Source: Microbispora oryzae
Lineage (GTDB): Bacteria > Actinomycetota > Actinomycetes > Streptosporangiales > Streptosporangiaceae
Direction: 5' to 3'
NCBI RefSeq assembly: GCF_017896165.1
Contig: NZ_JAFCNB010000010.1
Coordinates: 1 to 64,000 of the forward strand
DNA length: 64,000 nucleotides
Shown here: in pieces, positions 1-8,058 of the stretch
Layout: every line of letters starts with the position of its first letter
How positions within the stretch are numbered: the first letter of the stretch is position 1
Program-made: the position numbers and the translations under genes
The notes under the pieces: model-generated
Seen by the model: the letters and a program-made list of their open reading frames with translations, nothing else
What the model was told of the DNA's origin: nothing
Database searches by the model: none

Positions 1-436
1 CATCGATCACACAGAGCAGCGGACTCCCTTCCGAAGCGTCCGACAGCAAACTCAGCACCGCCAGCCCGACCAGGAACCGTTGAGGCGGCGTTCCCCCTCG
101 CATCCCGAACACCGTCTCCAGCGCCTCACGCTGCGGCAGGGGAAGCCCCTTCAACCGATCCAGCAGCGGCATGCATAACTGGTGCAAGGTGGCGAAGGCC
201 AGTTCCATCTCGGACTCGACACCGGCCGCGCGCAGCACCCGCATGCCGGTCGCCGAGCTCTCCACATACTCCAGCAGCGCCGACTTCCCGACCCCCGGCG
301 CGCCGTGCACGACGAGCACGCGGCTCTCTCCCATGCGGACAGCCGCGATCATCTGATCGAGAAGAGCGCACTCCGCCACCCGCCCGAGCAACCCGATGTT
401 GTCATCGTGCCCGGCGCCCCGCTTACCTTGGTCCAC
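1..436 (-). CDS. LuxR-type/AAA ATPase regulator, N-terminal part (cut by window edge)
   Basis: Only the first ~145 residues are inside the window. The reading frame opens at a GTG (434-436) with a GGGA box just upstream; no ATG exists in this frame near the start. It contains a Walker A motif (HGAPGVGKSALL, about residues 35-46) followed by the pattern ATLHQLCMPLLDRL and RFLVGLAVLSLL, typical of the N-terminal ATPase of large LuxR-family (LAL-like) transcriptional regulators. The sequence stops at LLCVID, where the Walker B segment begins. These proteins usually run to ~900 residues and end in a LuxR helix-turn-helix; that part lies outside the window, so the regulator assignment is inference from the N-terminus. 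Its target is unknown. Confidence 0.8.
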   Translation of the reverse strand, partial: MDQGKRGAGHDDNIGLLGRVAECALLDQMIAAVRMGESRVLVVHGAPGVGKSALLEYVESSATGMRVLRAAGVESEMELAFATLHQLCMPLLDRLKGLPLPQREALETVFGMRGGTPPQRFLVGLAVLSLLSDASEGSPLLCVID

Positions 437-793
437 GATCCCGGCCTCATTTGCGATAGGACGACTCTGAACACACCCAGGACACATTGATGTTTCTCAG
501 CGTGACCGGACTCGGGCAGTAGGGCATTCCTCGCCAGAAGCGACCACGTTCGGGCGGACACGCGGACGAACAGCTACCCCCAGAAATAGGCGCGGAGCTT
601 CCAGTAGAGGGCGTCTCACCACAAGATCCTCGTGATCGCCTATCCTGCCACGCCCGACCTCCCCGGTGAACTGGTCCGCCACCTCGGCCGCCGGCCGGGA
701 CCCGCCGCACACTTCGGGGTAGGGCCAGCCCCACCCCGAAGTGTGCGGCACACCCCGATGACCCGGCCGCTCCGCTGCGGAACAGTGGTCCGC
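437..793. other. Divergent intergenic region between the LuxR-type gene and a membrane-protein gene
   Basis: No convincing gene here. It must hold the promoters for the two flanking divergent genes. The only striking element is the long perfect inverted repeat at 704-749. Apparent ORFs crossing the region change character at the palindrome and show no recognisable domain. Confidence 0.5.
704..749. repeat. Perfect 17-bp inverted repeat with 12-nt loop
   Basis: The left arm (704-720, GCCGCACACTTCGGGGT) is exactly complementary to the right arm (733-749), separated by 12 nt. It lies 45 bp before the start of the downstream membrane-protein gene, between divergent genes, so it is not a normal end-of-gene terminator. 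It could be a regulator site, a cruciform, an attenuator in the leader of the plus-strand gene, or the relic of a small mobile repeat. Confidence 0.75.
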
Positions 794-1657
794 ATGGCAG
801 CACCATCACACCCGGCGCCCGCGCGCGAGCCCGGCACGGCTCGCGGGTCCGTGCTCGTCGCCCTCGCCGTGTTCCTCGTCGCCGCCTTCGTCGTCGCCCC
901 GCGCACGCTGGCGGCGATCAGGCCGAGCGGCGGCTACGCCGGTCAACGCGACCTCATCGAAGCCCTCCGTGAGGCGTTCGTCGACTATTGGAGTTCCGGC
1001 AACCGGGATTTCTCCCCGGGCTTGGAGAGGGTTGTCGATTACTGGTTCCGTTACCACGTCGCGAAGGGCGCGATCGCTGCGATCTTGTTGATCGTGCTCG
1101 TCGTGCTCGGCGTTCTCTTCTGGACGGCGTTCCTGAGAGACAGCGGTCTCAGGCCGGGAAGGAGAGCCGCCCTCGCGTCGGCCGGCGTTCTCGTCACGGT
1201 GCTCGCGGTGTTCTCGTTGGTGGTGGTGATGGCCAACGTCCAGGGGGCGGTAGCGCCCTTCGCCTCGCTGTTGCCGATGCTGCCGGTCGCCGCATCCGAC
1301 GGAAAGCTCGCCGATACGCTCGATCAAGTCAGGCAGCGACTGGCTCACCCCATGAGTGCGGGTGACCGAACCCTGCCCGCCCTCGATGTGATGATCAGCG
1401 ACTTCTCCCGATATCACGTGGCGATGGCCGTGGTCGCGGCGATCGTGGCGGTCGTCCTCATCGGCTTGAGCGCGGTGTGGTGGAAGAGGTTCGCGAGAAC
1501 GCGGTCCTCCGACAGGCGGACGAGGCGCGTGTTGGCGTCGTTCGGTGTTCTCTCGGCGTTGTTGTCGCTGGTCGTGGTGGTCATCGCCGTGGCGAACACG
1601 ACCACCGCGGCGGACCCGGCGCCGGCGCTCCTGGCCTTCTTCGAAGGCGGATGGTGA
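794..1657 (+). CDS. Hypothetical multi-pass membrane protein
   Basis: A 287-residue protein with hydrophobic segments near residues 17-37 (VLVALAVFLVAAFVVAP), ~95-115, ~130-150, ~220-235 and ~255-275. The two halves look alike: each has a hydrophobic helix ending in a basic stretch (FLRDSGLRPGRR; FARTRSSDRRTRR) followed by a second helix (ASAGVLVTVLAVFSLVVV; ASFGVLSALLSLVVVV), which suggests an internal duplication. I do not recognise the family. The ATG at 794 is chosen because it begins a short, Pro-rich cytoplasmic tail before the first helix; an in-frame ATG at 758 and longer extensions are possible, but the latter would translate through the palindrome upstream. Confidence 0.6.
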   Translation: MAAPSHPAPAREPGTARGSVLVALAVFLVAAFVVAPRTLAAIRPSGGYAGQRDLIEALREAFVDYWSSGNRDFSPGLERVVDYWFRYHVAKGAIAAILLIVLVVLGVLFWTAFLRDSGLRPGRRAALASAGVLVTVLAVFSLVVVMANVQGAVAPFASLLPMLPVAASDGKLADTLDQVRQRLAHPMSAGDRTLPALDVMISDFSRYHVAMAVVAAIVAVVLIGLSAVWWKRFARTRSSDRRTRRVLASFGVLSALLSLVVVVIAVANTTTAADPAPALLAFFEGGW

Positions 1658-1775
1658 CGCACCGCGCGCGATCATCTTCCCGCCCTGATCCACGTCGCCG
1701 CCGGTACGACCGGCCGAGCCGCCCGACGGGGGTGGGCGGCCCGGCCGGCGAAGCAGCCGGGCACCACCCTCGATC

Positions 1776-1790
1776 CCGGAGGGCCTCCGG
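1776..1790 (-). terminator. Possible terminator hairpin after the 1794-2516 gene
   Basis: CCGGAG-GGC-CTCCGG is a compact 6-bp hairpin 3 bp beyond the minus-strand stop codon. No T tract follows. It lies between two convergent genes. Confidence 0.35.
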
Positions 1791-1793
1791 CGA

Positions 1794-2516
1794 CTACTTG
1801 ATCGTGATGTCGGACAGGTCGACCGTGATCGGGACCCAGGAGAGATCCGGCGTGCCGTCCTCGTTACGGGTGTGTATGTGCCGCTTGGTGGCGACAGGGA
1901 TGCCGTCGACGACCTCGTGGGCCCGGATGTAGTGGGCGACCGGGGTCTGGCCGTTCACGTCAGGCTGGTAGTCGAGCCGCCGCAGCAGCCCCGAGTCGTC
2001 GTAGTAGTACAGCTGGGTGGCGTTGTGCGTGTGGATCGATGGCGGGTACGTGACGCTCAGGACCCGCCACTTCTCGCCGTTCTCCGTCCAGGGCTCGATC
2101 TCGTGCGCCTCGACGCCGGCCCAGGTGAAGATGTACGGCTCGACAAGGTAGTGCCAGGTCGCGTAGCCGCGGAAGTAGGCGATCTGGCCGAGGTTCCACG
2201 GAGTCTCGGGCGTGTAGCCGGTGAAGGCGGAGCGCGGCCGGTGCAGGTCGGCCAGCACGTCGCCGTCGGCCCCGGTGACGGTGACCCGGTCCTGCTCGCG
2301 GTCGAAGACCACCGTGCGGCCGGTCGACTGCTGGTGCTGGACGAGGCGTTCCTTCTGCAGGTCGGCCTCGACGAGGTCGTCGCCGACGAAATCGGCATGC
2401 CCCTTGAACTCCCAGAAGGGGCCGCCGTACGCGATGCGCGCGGTGAGGGTCGAGAGATTCTTCCAGCGCTCCAGGCCACCGTGTGCCTCGAGGACGCGAG
2501 AGACCAGGTCGTTCAT
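1794..2516 (-). CDS. Conserved protein, LolA-like fold suspected, target of divergent HxlR regulator
   Basis: A 240-residue soluble protein without signal peptide or membrane segment. The start ATG at 2516 has a well-placed AGGAG. It opens with HGGLERWKNLSTL, and continues with alternating beta-rich segments (VTVTGADGDVLADL; ATQLYYYDDSGLLRRLDYQP), reminiscent of the LolA/lipoprotein-sorting fold found in many uncharacterised actinobacterial proteins; the fold assignment is only an impression. It is transcribed divergently from an HxlR regulator. A TTTACA-N16-TACTGT promoter reads into it (2573-2578 and 2551-2556 on the minus strand), and one operator arm sits in the spacer, so it is probably repressed by that regulator. 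Function unknown. Confidence 0.75.
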   Translation of the reverse strand: MNDLVSRVLEAHGGLERWKNLSTLTARIAYGGPFWEFKGHADFVGDDLVEADLQKERLVQHQQSTGRTVVFDREQDRVTVTGADGDVLADLHRPRSAFTGYTPETPWNLGQIAYFRGYATWHYLVEPYIFTWAGVEAHEIEPWTENGEKWRVLSVTYPPSIHTHNATQLYYYDDSGLLRRLDYQPDVNGQTPVAHYIRAHEVVDGIPVATKRHIHTRNEDGTPDLSWVPITVDLSDITIK

Positions 2517-2529
2517 TACCACTCCTAAA

Positions 2530-2580
2530 TCAGGACCAGTTGGTCCTCGCACAGTATCAGCTGGTCCTGACATGTAAAGT
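2530..2580. promoter_or_regulatory. Divergent promoter with HxlR operator
   Basis: Perfect inverted arms TCAGGACCAG (2530-2539) and CTGGTCCTGA (2561-2570), spaced about three helical turns. A third half-site TGGTCCT (2541-2547) forms a tighter palindrome AGGACCA-GT-TGGTCCT with the first arm. The right arm lies between the -35 (TTTACA) and -10 (TACTGT) of the minus-strand gene. A plus-strand -10 box TAAAGT (2575-2580) is 6 nt before the HxlR start codon. Confidence 0.7.
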
Positions 2581-2586
2581 TGTTCT

Positions 2587-3225
2587 GTGTCACAGCGAAG
2601 CTATGAGGACTCCTGCGGGACCGCGCTGGCGCTCGATGTCATCGGGGAACGATGGGCCCTGCACGTCGTGCGGGAGCTGATCTTCGGGCCGAAGCGTTTC
2701 CGCGACCTTCGCAGAGCCCTCCCCAACGCCAGCCAGAACGTCCTCAGCCAGCGTCTGCGCGAGTTGGAGAGCGATGGCGTGGTCCGGCGCGTGGAGCTGG
2801 GGCCGCCGGTCAGTGCCCACGTCTACGAGCTGACCGACCGGGGCCGCGACCTCGAGCCGGTGCTGATCGCCCTGGCGCGCTGGGGCGCGCACCAGCCGGA
2901 GCCGGACGGCGCGACGATGAGCACCGACGCGTTCATGCTGTTGCTGAAGGCCCTCCATCGCCCCCAGGCAGGGGACGTTTCCGAACTGGCCATCCGCCTG
3001 GCGGTCGCCGTCGACACCTTCGACATCGTCGTGACGCCGTCCGCGGTGACTGTCGTTCGCGGCGGGCAAGGCGCCGTCCAGGCGACGGTGCGCGGCAGCG
3101 TGCCCACGCTGTTGAGCCTGATCTTCACCGACCGCACGGTTGTCGAGGCGGCCGATTCCGGTGACGTGACCGCGACCGGAGATATCGAGGCGGCCCAGCG
3201 GTTCTTCCGGCGTTTCGGCATCTGA
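2587..3225 (+). CDS. HxlR-family transcriptional regulator with C-terminal SCP2-like region
   Basis: A 212-residue regulator starting with GTG. Residues 1-100 form an HxlR winged helix: the conserved Cys near the N-terminus (YEDSCGTALALDVIGERW), VRELIFGPKRFRDLRRAL, NVLSQRLRELESDGVVRR and YELTDRGRDLEPVL. The remaining ~110 residues resemble the sterol-carrier-like C-terminal domain seen in long HxlR proteins (VAVDTFDIVVTP, GDVTATGDIEAAQRFFRRFGI). No Shine-Dalgarno precedes it; TAAAGT 6 nt upstream suggests a leaderless mRNA. The palindromic operator between it and the divergent gene suggests that it controls both that gene and itself. The inducer is not evident. Confidence 0.9.
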   Translation: MSQRSYEDSCGTALALDVIGERWALHVVRELIFGPKRFRDLRRALPNASQNVLSQRLRELESDGVVRRVELGPPVSAHVYELTDRGRDLEPVLIALARWGAHQPEPDGATMSTDAFMLLLKALHRPQAGDVSELAIRLAVAVDTFDIVVTPSAVTVVRGGQGAVQATVRGSVPTLLSLIFTDRTVVEAADSGDVTATGDIEAAQRFFRRFGI

Positions 3226-3267
3226 GGCCGCCCTGCCCCGGCGAGTGCCGAACCGGACACGGTCAAG

Positions 3268-3297
3268 GCCGCGGCGCGCTCAGGGGCGCGTCGCGGC
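3268..3297. terminator. Bidirectional terminator hairpin
   Basis: A 12-bp stem with one G-T wobble (3268-3279 with 3286-3297) and a 6-nt loop lies between the convergent HxlR and cupin genes. No T tract, as is usual in high-GC actinomycetes. Confidence 0.6.
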
Positions 3298-3300
3298 TGG

Positions 3301-3780
3301 TCACATGGGAGGCGGGCCGAGGATCTGGTGGCCGTAGCGCTGGCCGGCCTCGATCAGGCGGGGGACGTCGGGCGGGGTGGGGGCGGGCAGGCCGGGGTGT
3401 TCGGCGGGGCGGCCGAGTTCGGCGATGAACTGCTCGAATCCCGACGGCGTGGTGATTTGCAGGCCGCGCACGGGCCCGTCGGCGACGATGAAGGAGTGCG
3501 GTATGCGGCGGGGCAGGAAGGCGAAGTCGCCGGGTCCGGCGGTCCAGTGGTGATCGCCGCAGTCGATGGTGATTCTGCCCTCGAGGATGTAGAACGCCTC
3601 GTCCTCGCGGTCGTGGATGTGCTGAGGCGGCCCGAAGCCGGCGGGGGCCGACCACTCGATGAGGGTGAAGGCGCCGCCGGTCTGGTCCGCGCCGGCCTTC
3701 ACGGTCATGCGGGTGTCCAGGAACCACAGGTGAGAACCGTCGGCAGGGGTGAGTAAATAGCCGGTGGGGTCGAAGCTCAT
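3301..3780 (-). CDS. Cupin-domain protein (quercetin dioxygenase-like)
   Basis: A 159-residue single-cupin protein. Cupin motif 1 is visible as HIHDREDEAFYILEG (metal ligands His, His, Glu) and motif 2 as PRRIPHSFIV (fourth ligand His), so a metal site is intact. Similar proteins are annotated as quercetin 2,3-dioxygenase-like or general cupin_2 proteins, and the substrate cannot be read from sequence. It is the second gene of a two-gene operon: its ATG shares a base with the stop of the upstream VOC gene (TGATG), implying translational coupling. The pair is divergent from a TetR gene and shares its operator, which suggests substrate-induced expression. Confidence 0.85.
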   Translation of the reverse strand: MSFDPTGYLLTPADGSHLWFLDTRMTVKAGADQTGGAFTLIEWSAPAGFGPPQHIHDREDEAFYILEGRITIDCGDHHWTAGPGDFAFLPRRIPHSFIVADGPVRGLQITTPSGFEQFIAELGRPAEHPGLPAPTPPDVPRLIEAGQRYGHQILGPPPM

Positions 3781-4187
3781 CAGGCGTCCTCGGGGTCGTC
3801 CTGGGCTGGGTGGTAGAAGCGGATCTCGATGCCGTCGGGATCGTGCAGGCCGACCAGCACCTGGCCCACGTGTCCTGTGACGATGCCGCCGTGCGGCTCG
3901 GCCAGGTCGTCCAGTCGCTGCTGCCAGTCCTTCAGGTCACGCAGGGTGGGCACGCACAAGGCCATCGGGTCGAATCCGGCCATCGCGGCGGCCCGTACCG
4001 GGTCTTGACGCAGGGCCACATCGACGACGTCGTCCGCGTCGCGGAGGGCGACGCCCATGAGCGTGCCGTCTTCGACGAACTCGATGAAGACGCGCAGGCC
4101 CAATACGCGCTCGTACCAGTCTCGGCTGCGTTCGACGTCGGTTACGGGGAGTTTGACGTGATGGAAGCCGTTGAGTGTCGCCGCCAT
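3780..4187 (-). CDS. VOC-family (glyoxalase/dioxygenase superfamily) protein
   Basis: A 135-residue VOC protein. It begins NGFHHVKLPVTDVERSRDWYERVLGL, the first beta-alpha-beta-beta module with a metal-type His, and ends LVGLHDPDGIEIRFYHP, the second module with the usual Glu. This is the normal length for a single VOC unit acting as a dimer in lyase, isomerase or ring-cleavage chemistry. The ATG at 4187 has a strong GGAGG 5 nt upstream; longer in-frame extensions would run through the operator and are rejected. It is co-transcribed with the downstream cupin gene. Confidence 0.88.
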   Translation of the reverse strand: MAATLNGFHHVKLPVTDVERSRDWYERVLGLRVFIEFVEDGTLMGVALRDADDVVDVALRQDPVRAAAMAGFDPMALCVPTLRDLKDWQQRLDDLAEPHGGIVTGHVGQVLVGLHDPDGIEIRFYHPAQDDPEDA

Positions 4188-4205
4188 GGGCACCTCCGGG
4201 GGGGT

Positions 4206-4246
4206 CTCACTAGAGTTGTCTCTAGTGAGTTTCTCTGTAGTAGGCT
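4206..4246. promoter_or_regulatory. TetR operator and divergent promoter
   Basis: Perfect 10-bp inverted repeat CTCACTAGAG-TTGT-CTCTAGTGAG (4206-4229), a classic TetR-family operator, between the TetR gene and the VOC-cupin operon. A further CTCTAG half-site is at 4245-4250. A plus-strand -10 TAGGCT (4241-4246) is 7 nt before the TetR ATG; TTGTCT at 4216-4221, inside the palindrome, could be its -35. Confidence 0.75.
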
Positions 4247-4253
4247 CTAGCGA

Positions 4254-4898
4254 ATGAGCGATCCTGTCAAGAGCGCGACCGGACAGGGCACCCGCCGAGC
4301 CGCTCAGGCCCGCGCCACCCGGAGGCGGATCACCGACGCCGCGCGGGAGCTGTTCCTGCGGCAGGGGTACGCGTCGACCACCCTGGATCAGATCGCCGCG
4401 GCGGCCGGGGTCGCGGTGCAGACGGTGTACTTCCACTTCGGCAACAAGGCCACGGTTCTCAAAGAGATCGTCGATGTGCTGTCGGCCGGCGACGACGAGC
4501 CGATACCGATGCTGGAGCGGCCCTGGGTGCAGCAGGTACGCGACGAACCAGACGGCCGACGGGCGCTGGCGATCTGGCTGTCCAACAGTCGCGTCATCTT
4601 CGGCCGCGTGGCACCGATCATGAAGGTCGTCCGCGACGCCGCCGGCGCCGACGCCGAGATGGCCGCGCAGTGGGAGACCAATCAGAACCAGCGTTTCCTC
4701 GCCCACCACACTCTCGCGCGGCAACTCGCCGACAAGCGGGCCCTGCGCCCGGACCTGTCGACCGAGGAGGCTGCCGACGTCATCTTCACCGTGGTCAGCT
4801 TCGAGGTCTACCTCTTACTCACCGGCGTACGCGGGTGGACGCCCGATGCGTGGGAGCGCTGGATCAACGAGACCCTCGCCGCCGCGATCTTGCACTGA
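4254..4898 (+). CDS. TetR-family transcriptional regulator
   Basis: A 214-residue TetR repressor. The helix-turn-helix is at residues ~23-68 (TRRRITDAARELFLRQGYASTTLDQIAAAAG; VQTVYFHFGNKATVLKEI), followed by a helical ligand-binding domain. No Shine-Dalgarno; the -10-like TAGGCT 7 nt upstream indicates a leaderless mRNA. It is divergent from the VOC-cupin operon, and the palindrome between them makes it the likely autoregulated repressor of both sides. The effector is unknown, though a small aromatic or aldehyde substrate of the cupin/VOC pair is plausible. Confidence 0.92.
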   Translation: MSDPVKSATGQGTRRAAQARATRRRITDAARELFLRQGYASTTLDQIAAAAGVAVQTVYFHFGNKATVLKEIVDVLSAGDDEPIPMLERPWVQQVRDEPDGRRALAIWLSNSRVIFGRVAPIMKVVRDAAGADAEMAAQWETNQNQRFLAHHTLARQLADKRALRPDLSTEEAADVIFTVVSFEVYLLLTGVRGWTPDAWERWINETLAAAILH

Positions 4899-5064
4899 GG
4901 GCCGAACGACCGCCCAAAGATAGGATGACTCCCCCGGCAGCCAGGGGCGCGCCTACGGTCGCCGCGCCGACCTTCCTGCTGATGAAAGTTTCACCGACCC
5001 CCCGAGAGCATCGTCGGCCGTCCTGGAGACCGGGACCAGACTACGCGGCGTTCGTGATCGTTCC

Positions 5065-5093
5065 TTGACGCAAGACAAATGACGTCTTACGTT
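5065..5093 (+). promoter_or_regulatory. Consensus-like promoter for the GH95 gene, with internal inverted repeat
   Basis: TTGACG (5065-5070), 17-bp spacer, TACGTT (5088-5093), 73 nt before the GH95 ATG. The spacer holds AAGAC-N7-GTCTT (5072-5088), placed where a bound repressor would block RNA polymerase. Confidence 0.6.
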
Positions 5094-5166
5094 GCACCGA
5101 ACGAGCCCCATTCATGGGATGTTTCCCCGACAAATCGAATCGGTTCAACCCGCCACAGGAGCTTCG

Positions 5167-8058
5167 ATGAACATGCCGCTGAACCGTCGACGCTTCATCG
5201 CCACCACGGCGGCGACCGTCGGCGCTGCCGCGCTTCCTTCAGCGATCTTCTCTGACCGAGCGGCCGCCGCCGTGCCACCGCAGCTGACGCTGCCGCAGCG
5301 CGGCATCTACGACACGGCCGCCGCCACGAGTTGGACCGATGCCTTCCTGACCGGCAACGGCGAGTACGGGGCCATGCTCTACGGGGCGCCCGCCCTGGAG
5401 AAGGTCGTCTTCACGCATCATCGGTTCGTGCTGCCGAACGGCACCCGCAACCTGGCTCCGCCGGTGCTGTCGGGCCGGCTGGCGGGGGTCAGGGACAAGG
5501 CGCTTGCCGGTGACTTCAACGGTGCCACCGGCGACTTCACTTCGGGCTGGTCGCTGCGCTGGACCCAGACCTTCCATCCGGGCTATGAGCTGCAGATCAG
5601 CACCCCGGGGATGACGACCGTCAACAACTACGGCCGGATCACCGATTTCCGGACCGGGGAGGTCACCTCGACCTGGACCGACAGTTATGGCGGGTGGACG
5701 CGCCGGGCTTTCGCCTCCCGAGCCGACAGGGTCATCGTTCACGAACTCACTCCCGCGCCGGGGCGGACGATCGACACCACGCTGAGCGTCAACACGGCCC
5801 TGAGCGGCGTGCCGGGGTCCGTCGGCTTCACCACCCTGGCCACGGTCGGCAACGGTGACGGCTACCTGAACCTACGGGGCACATACCCCGCCGGGCAGGG
5901 GGCGTTCGGCTACGAGGGCGTCACCCGGGTGGTCGCGACCGGCGGCTCGGTACGGGCGAGCGGGTCGACCATCGTCGTGGCCGGGGCGACCAAGCTCGTG
6001 CTGCTGACCAAGCTCGACCGCTACGAGTCGTCCACCGCCTGGGACGGGAAACCCCTGCACACGGCGCTGGCCGCGCTGAGCGCCGACTACGCGGCGCTGC
6101 TCGCGCGGCATACCGCCCTGCACACCCCGCTGTACGACCGTTCACGCCTCGACCTGAACGTCAGCGCCGCCGATCGGCAACTGTCGACCAGCGAGCTGAT
6201 CGGCCGGCAGAATTCCAACCGCAACGTCATCGACCCCGCCTTGCTGGAGCGGATGTACGACTCCGGCCGTTACCTGTTCCTCAGTTCAAGCGGCGTCCTG
6301 CCGCCGCGGCTCACCGGTCTGTGGACGGGCGCCTGGGACGCGGCGTGGGCCGGCGACTTCACCACCGACGCCAACGTCAACTTCCAGGTCGCCGCCGGCA
6401 ACATCCTGTCCCTCACCGAAGCCATGGACGGTTACTTCAACCTGATCCTCGGCCAGATCGACGACTGGCGCACCAACGCCAGAAACCTCTACGGCACCCG
6501 CGGCCTGCTCGCTCCCTCCCGGACGGACGGCGAGTACGGCAAGATGCTGCACTTCGACGGCGGGTTCCCCGGCCACACCTGGATCGGCGGCGCCGACTGG
6601 CTGCTCTATCCGCTGCTTGAGTACTACCAGGTCACCGGCGACGCCACCTTCTACCGCACCAAGCTCGCCCCGGTCCTGATCGAGCTCGCGCTGTTCTATG
6701 AGGACTTCCTCACCCGCACCGACGCCAACGGCAAGGTCGTCTTCGTACCGTGCTTCTCCATGGAGAACAGCCCCGGCAACACCGGCAGGCAACTGTCGAT
6801 CAACGCGACCGGCGAGATCGCCGCAGGCAAGCACGCGCTGCAGGCCGCCATCGAGGCCGCCAACTTCCTCGGCACCGAGCAGGGCGCAGGCCAGGGCGTG
6901 CAGCGCTGGACCGCCTTGCTGGCCAAGATGCCCGACTATCGGATCAACGGCGACGGGGCGCTCGCGGAATGGTCGTGGCCCAGCCTGACCGACCGGTACA
7001 ACCACCGTCACGTACAGCACATGTACCCGGTCTGGCCGCTGCACGAGATCAACCCCGAGGACAAGCCCGACCTGATCCGCTACGCGAGCCGCGCCCTGGA
7101 TCTGCGGGGGGACGAGGGAGGGGAGGCCCACGGGGCCATCCACCGCAGCCTCGCCCGGGCCCGGCTCAAGGACGGCGCCGGTGTCTACGGCAACCTGCGG
7201 AAGATCCTGGGCAACAACATGGTCTTCCGGTCGCTGATGACCTCGCACAACCCGAACCTGTCGATCTACAACGCCGACGCCGCCAACTCGCTGCCCGCGA
7301 TCCTCGCTGAGGCGTTGGTCTACACCAGGCCCGGCATCCTTGAGTTGCTGCCCGCGCTGCCCGACCAGTTCGCCAAGGGCACGATCACCGGCGTGCGCGG
7401 CCGCAACCGCATCCGGATCGAGTCGCTCACCTGGGACATCGGCGCCCGGACCGTCACCGCCACCGTCGTCTCCGACATCACCCAGACCGTGACGCTGATC
7501 TGCCGGCGCGGGATCACCTCCATGACCACCAGCGCAGGCGTCGCCACCTCACCATTGGGCAGCCATGCCCGGCAGGTGTCACTGACCGCGGGTACGACGA
7601 CCCAGATCGCCATCGAACTGGGCGCCGGCGGCCCGTCCACCGGCGTCGTCCGGCTGGTCAACCGCAACAGCGGCAAGGTGCTGGACGTCTACGGCGGCTC
7701 CACCGCCGACGGCGCCGCCATCGTCCAGTGGCCCTGGACCGGCGGGACCAACCAGCAGTGGCGAATGACGCAGAACTCCGACGGCTCGTTCCGGCTGACC
7801 GGCCTTGGCAGCAGCAAGGCCCTCACCAGCCCGAACGCCAACCAGGGCACCGCCCTCGTCCAGATGACCGACACCAACGGCACGAACCAGCGGTGGAAAC
7901 TCGTTCCCGCGGCCACGAGCGGCTACTACCGGCTCGTCAACGTCGGCAATGGACTATGCGCGGACGTCGAAGGCGGCTCCACCGCCGACGGCGCCCGGAT
8001 CATCCAATGGCGCGAGAACGGCGGCACCAACCAGGAATGGCAGGTCATCACCGTGTGA
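5167..8058 (+). CDS. Secreted GH95-family glycoside hydrolase with C-terminal ricin-type lectin domain
   Basis: A 963-residue protein starting at the ATG at 5167, with AGGAG upstream; a TTG 75 bp earlier is rejected because it lies inside the promoter. A Tat signal (NRRRFIATTAATVGAAALPSA) exports the folded enzyme. The N-terminal GH95 beta-sandwich (AFLTGNGEYGAMLYGAPALE) leads to an alpha/alpha-barrel catalytic region with TDANVNFQVAAGN (the paired Asn of the family), GHTWIGGADWL and NHRHVQHMYPVWP. Family members are alpha-L-fucosidases or alpha-L-galactosidases. The last ~130 residues form a ricin-B (CBM13-type) domain with three Q-x-W repeats (NQQWRM, NQRWKL, NQEWQV), presumably binding plant polysaccharide. 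It is monocistronic. Fucosidase versus galactosidase cannot be decided here. Confidence 0.88.
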   Translation: MNMPLNRRRFIATTAATVGAAALPSAIFSDRAAAAVPPQLTLPQRGIYDTAAATSWTDAFLTGNGEYGAMLYGAPALEKVVFTHHRFVLPNGTRNLAPPVLSGRLAGVRDKALAGDFNGATGDFTSGWSLRWTQTFHPGYELQISTPGMTTVNNYGRITDFRTGEVTSTWTDSYGGWTRRAFASRADRVIVHELTPAPGRTIDTTLSVNTALSGVPGSVGFTTLATVGNGDGYLNLRGTYPAGQGAFGYEGVTRVVATGGSVRASGSTIVVAGATKLVLLTKLDRYESSTAWDGKPLHTALAALSADYAALLARHTALHTPLYDRSRLDLNVSAADRQLSTSELIGRQNSNRNVIDPALLERMYDSGRYLFLSSSGVLPPRLTGLWTGAWDAAWAGDFTTDANVNFQVAAGNILSLTEAMDGYFNLILGQIDDWRTNARNLYGTRGLLAPSRTDGEYGKMLHFDGGFPGHTWIGGADWLLYPLLEYYQVTGDATFYRTKLAPVLIELALFYEDFLTRTDANGKVVFVPCFSMENSPGNTGRQLSINATGEIAAGKHALQAAIEAANFLGTEQGAGQGVQRWTALLAKMPDYRINGDGALAEWSWPSLTDRYNHRHVQHMYPVWPLHEINPEDKPDLIRYASRALDLRGDEGGEAHGAIHRSLARARLKDGAGVYGNLRKILGNNMVFRSLMTSHNPNLSIYNADAANSLPAILAEALVYTRPGILELLPALPDQFAKGTITGVRGRNRIRIESLTWDIGARTVTATVVSDITQTVTLICRRGITSMTTSAGVATSPLGSHARQVSLTAGTTTQIAIELGAGGPSTGVVRLVNRNSGKVLDVYGGSTADGAAIVQWPWTGGTNQQWRMTQNSDGSFRLTGLGSSKALTSPNANQGTALVQMTDTNGTNQRWKLVPAATSGYYRLVNVGNGLCADVEGGSTADGARIIQWRENGGTNQEWQVITV

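Noticed and set aside
5092-5166. Upstream TTG start for the GH95 protein
   Set aside because: It would translate from within the promoter and place the Tat signal 25 residues inside the protein; ATG 5167 has a proper ribosome site.
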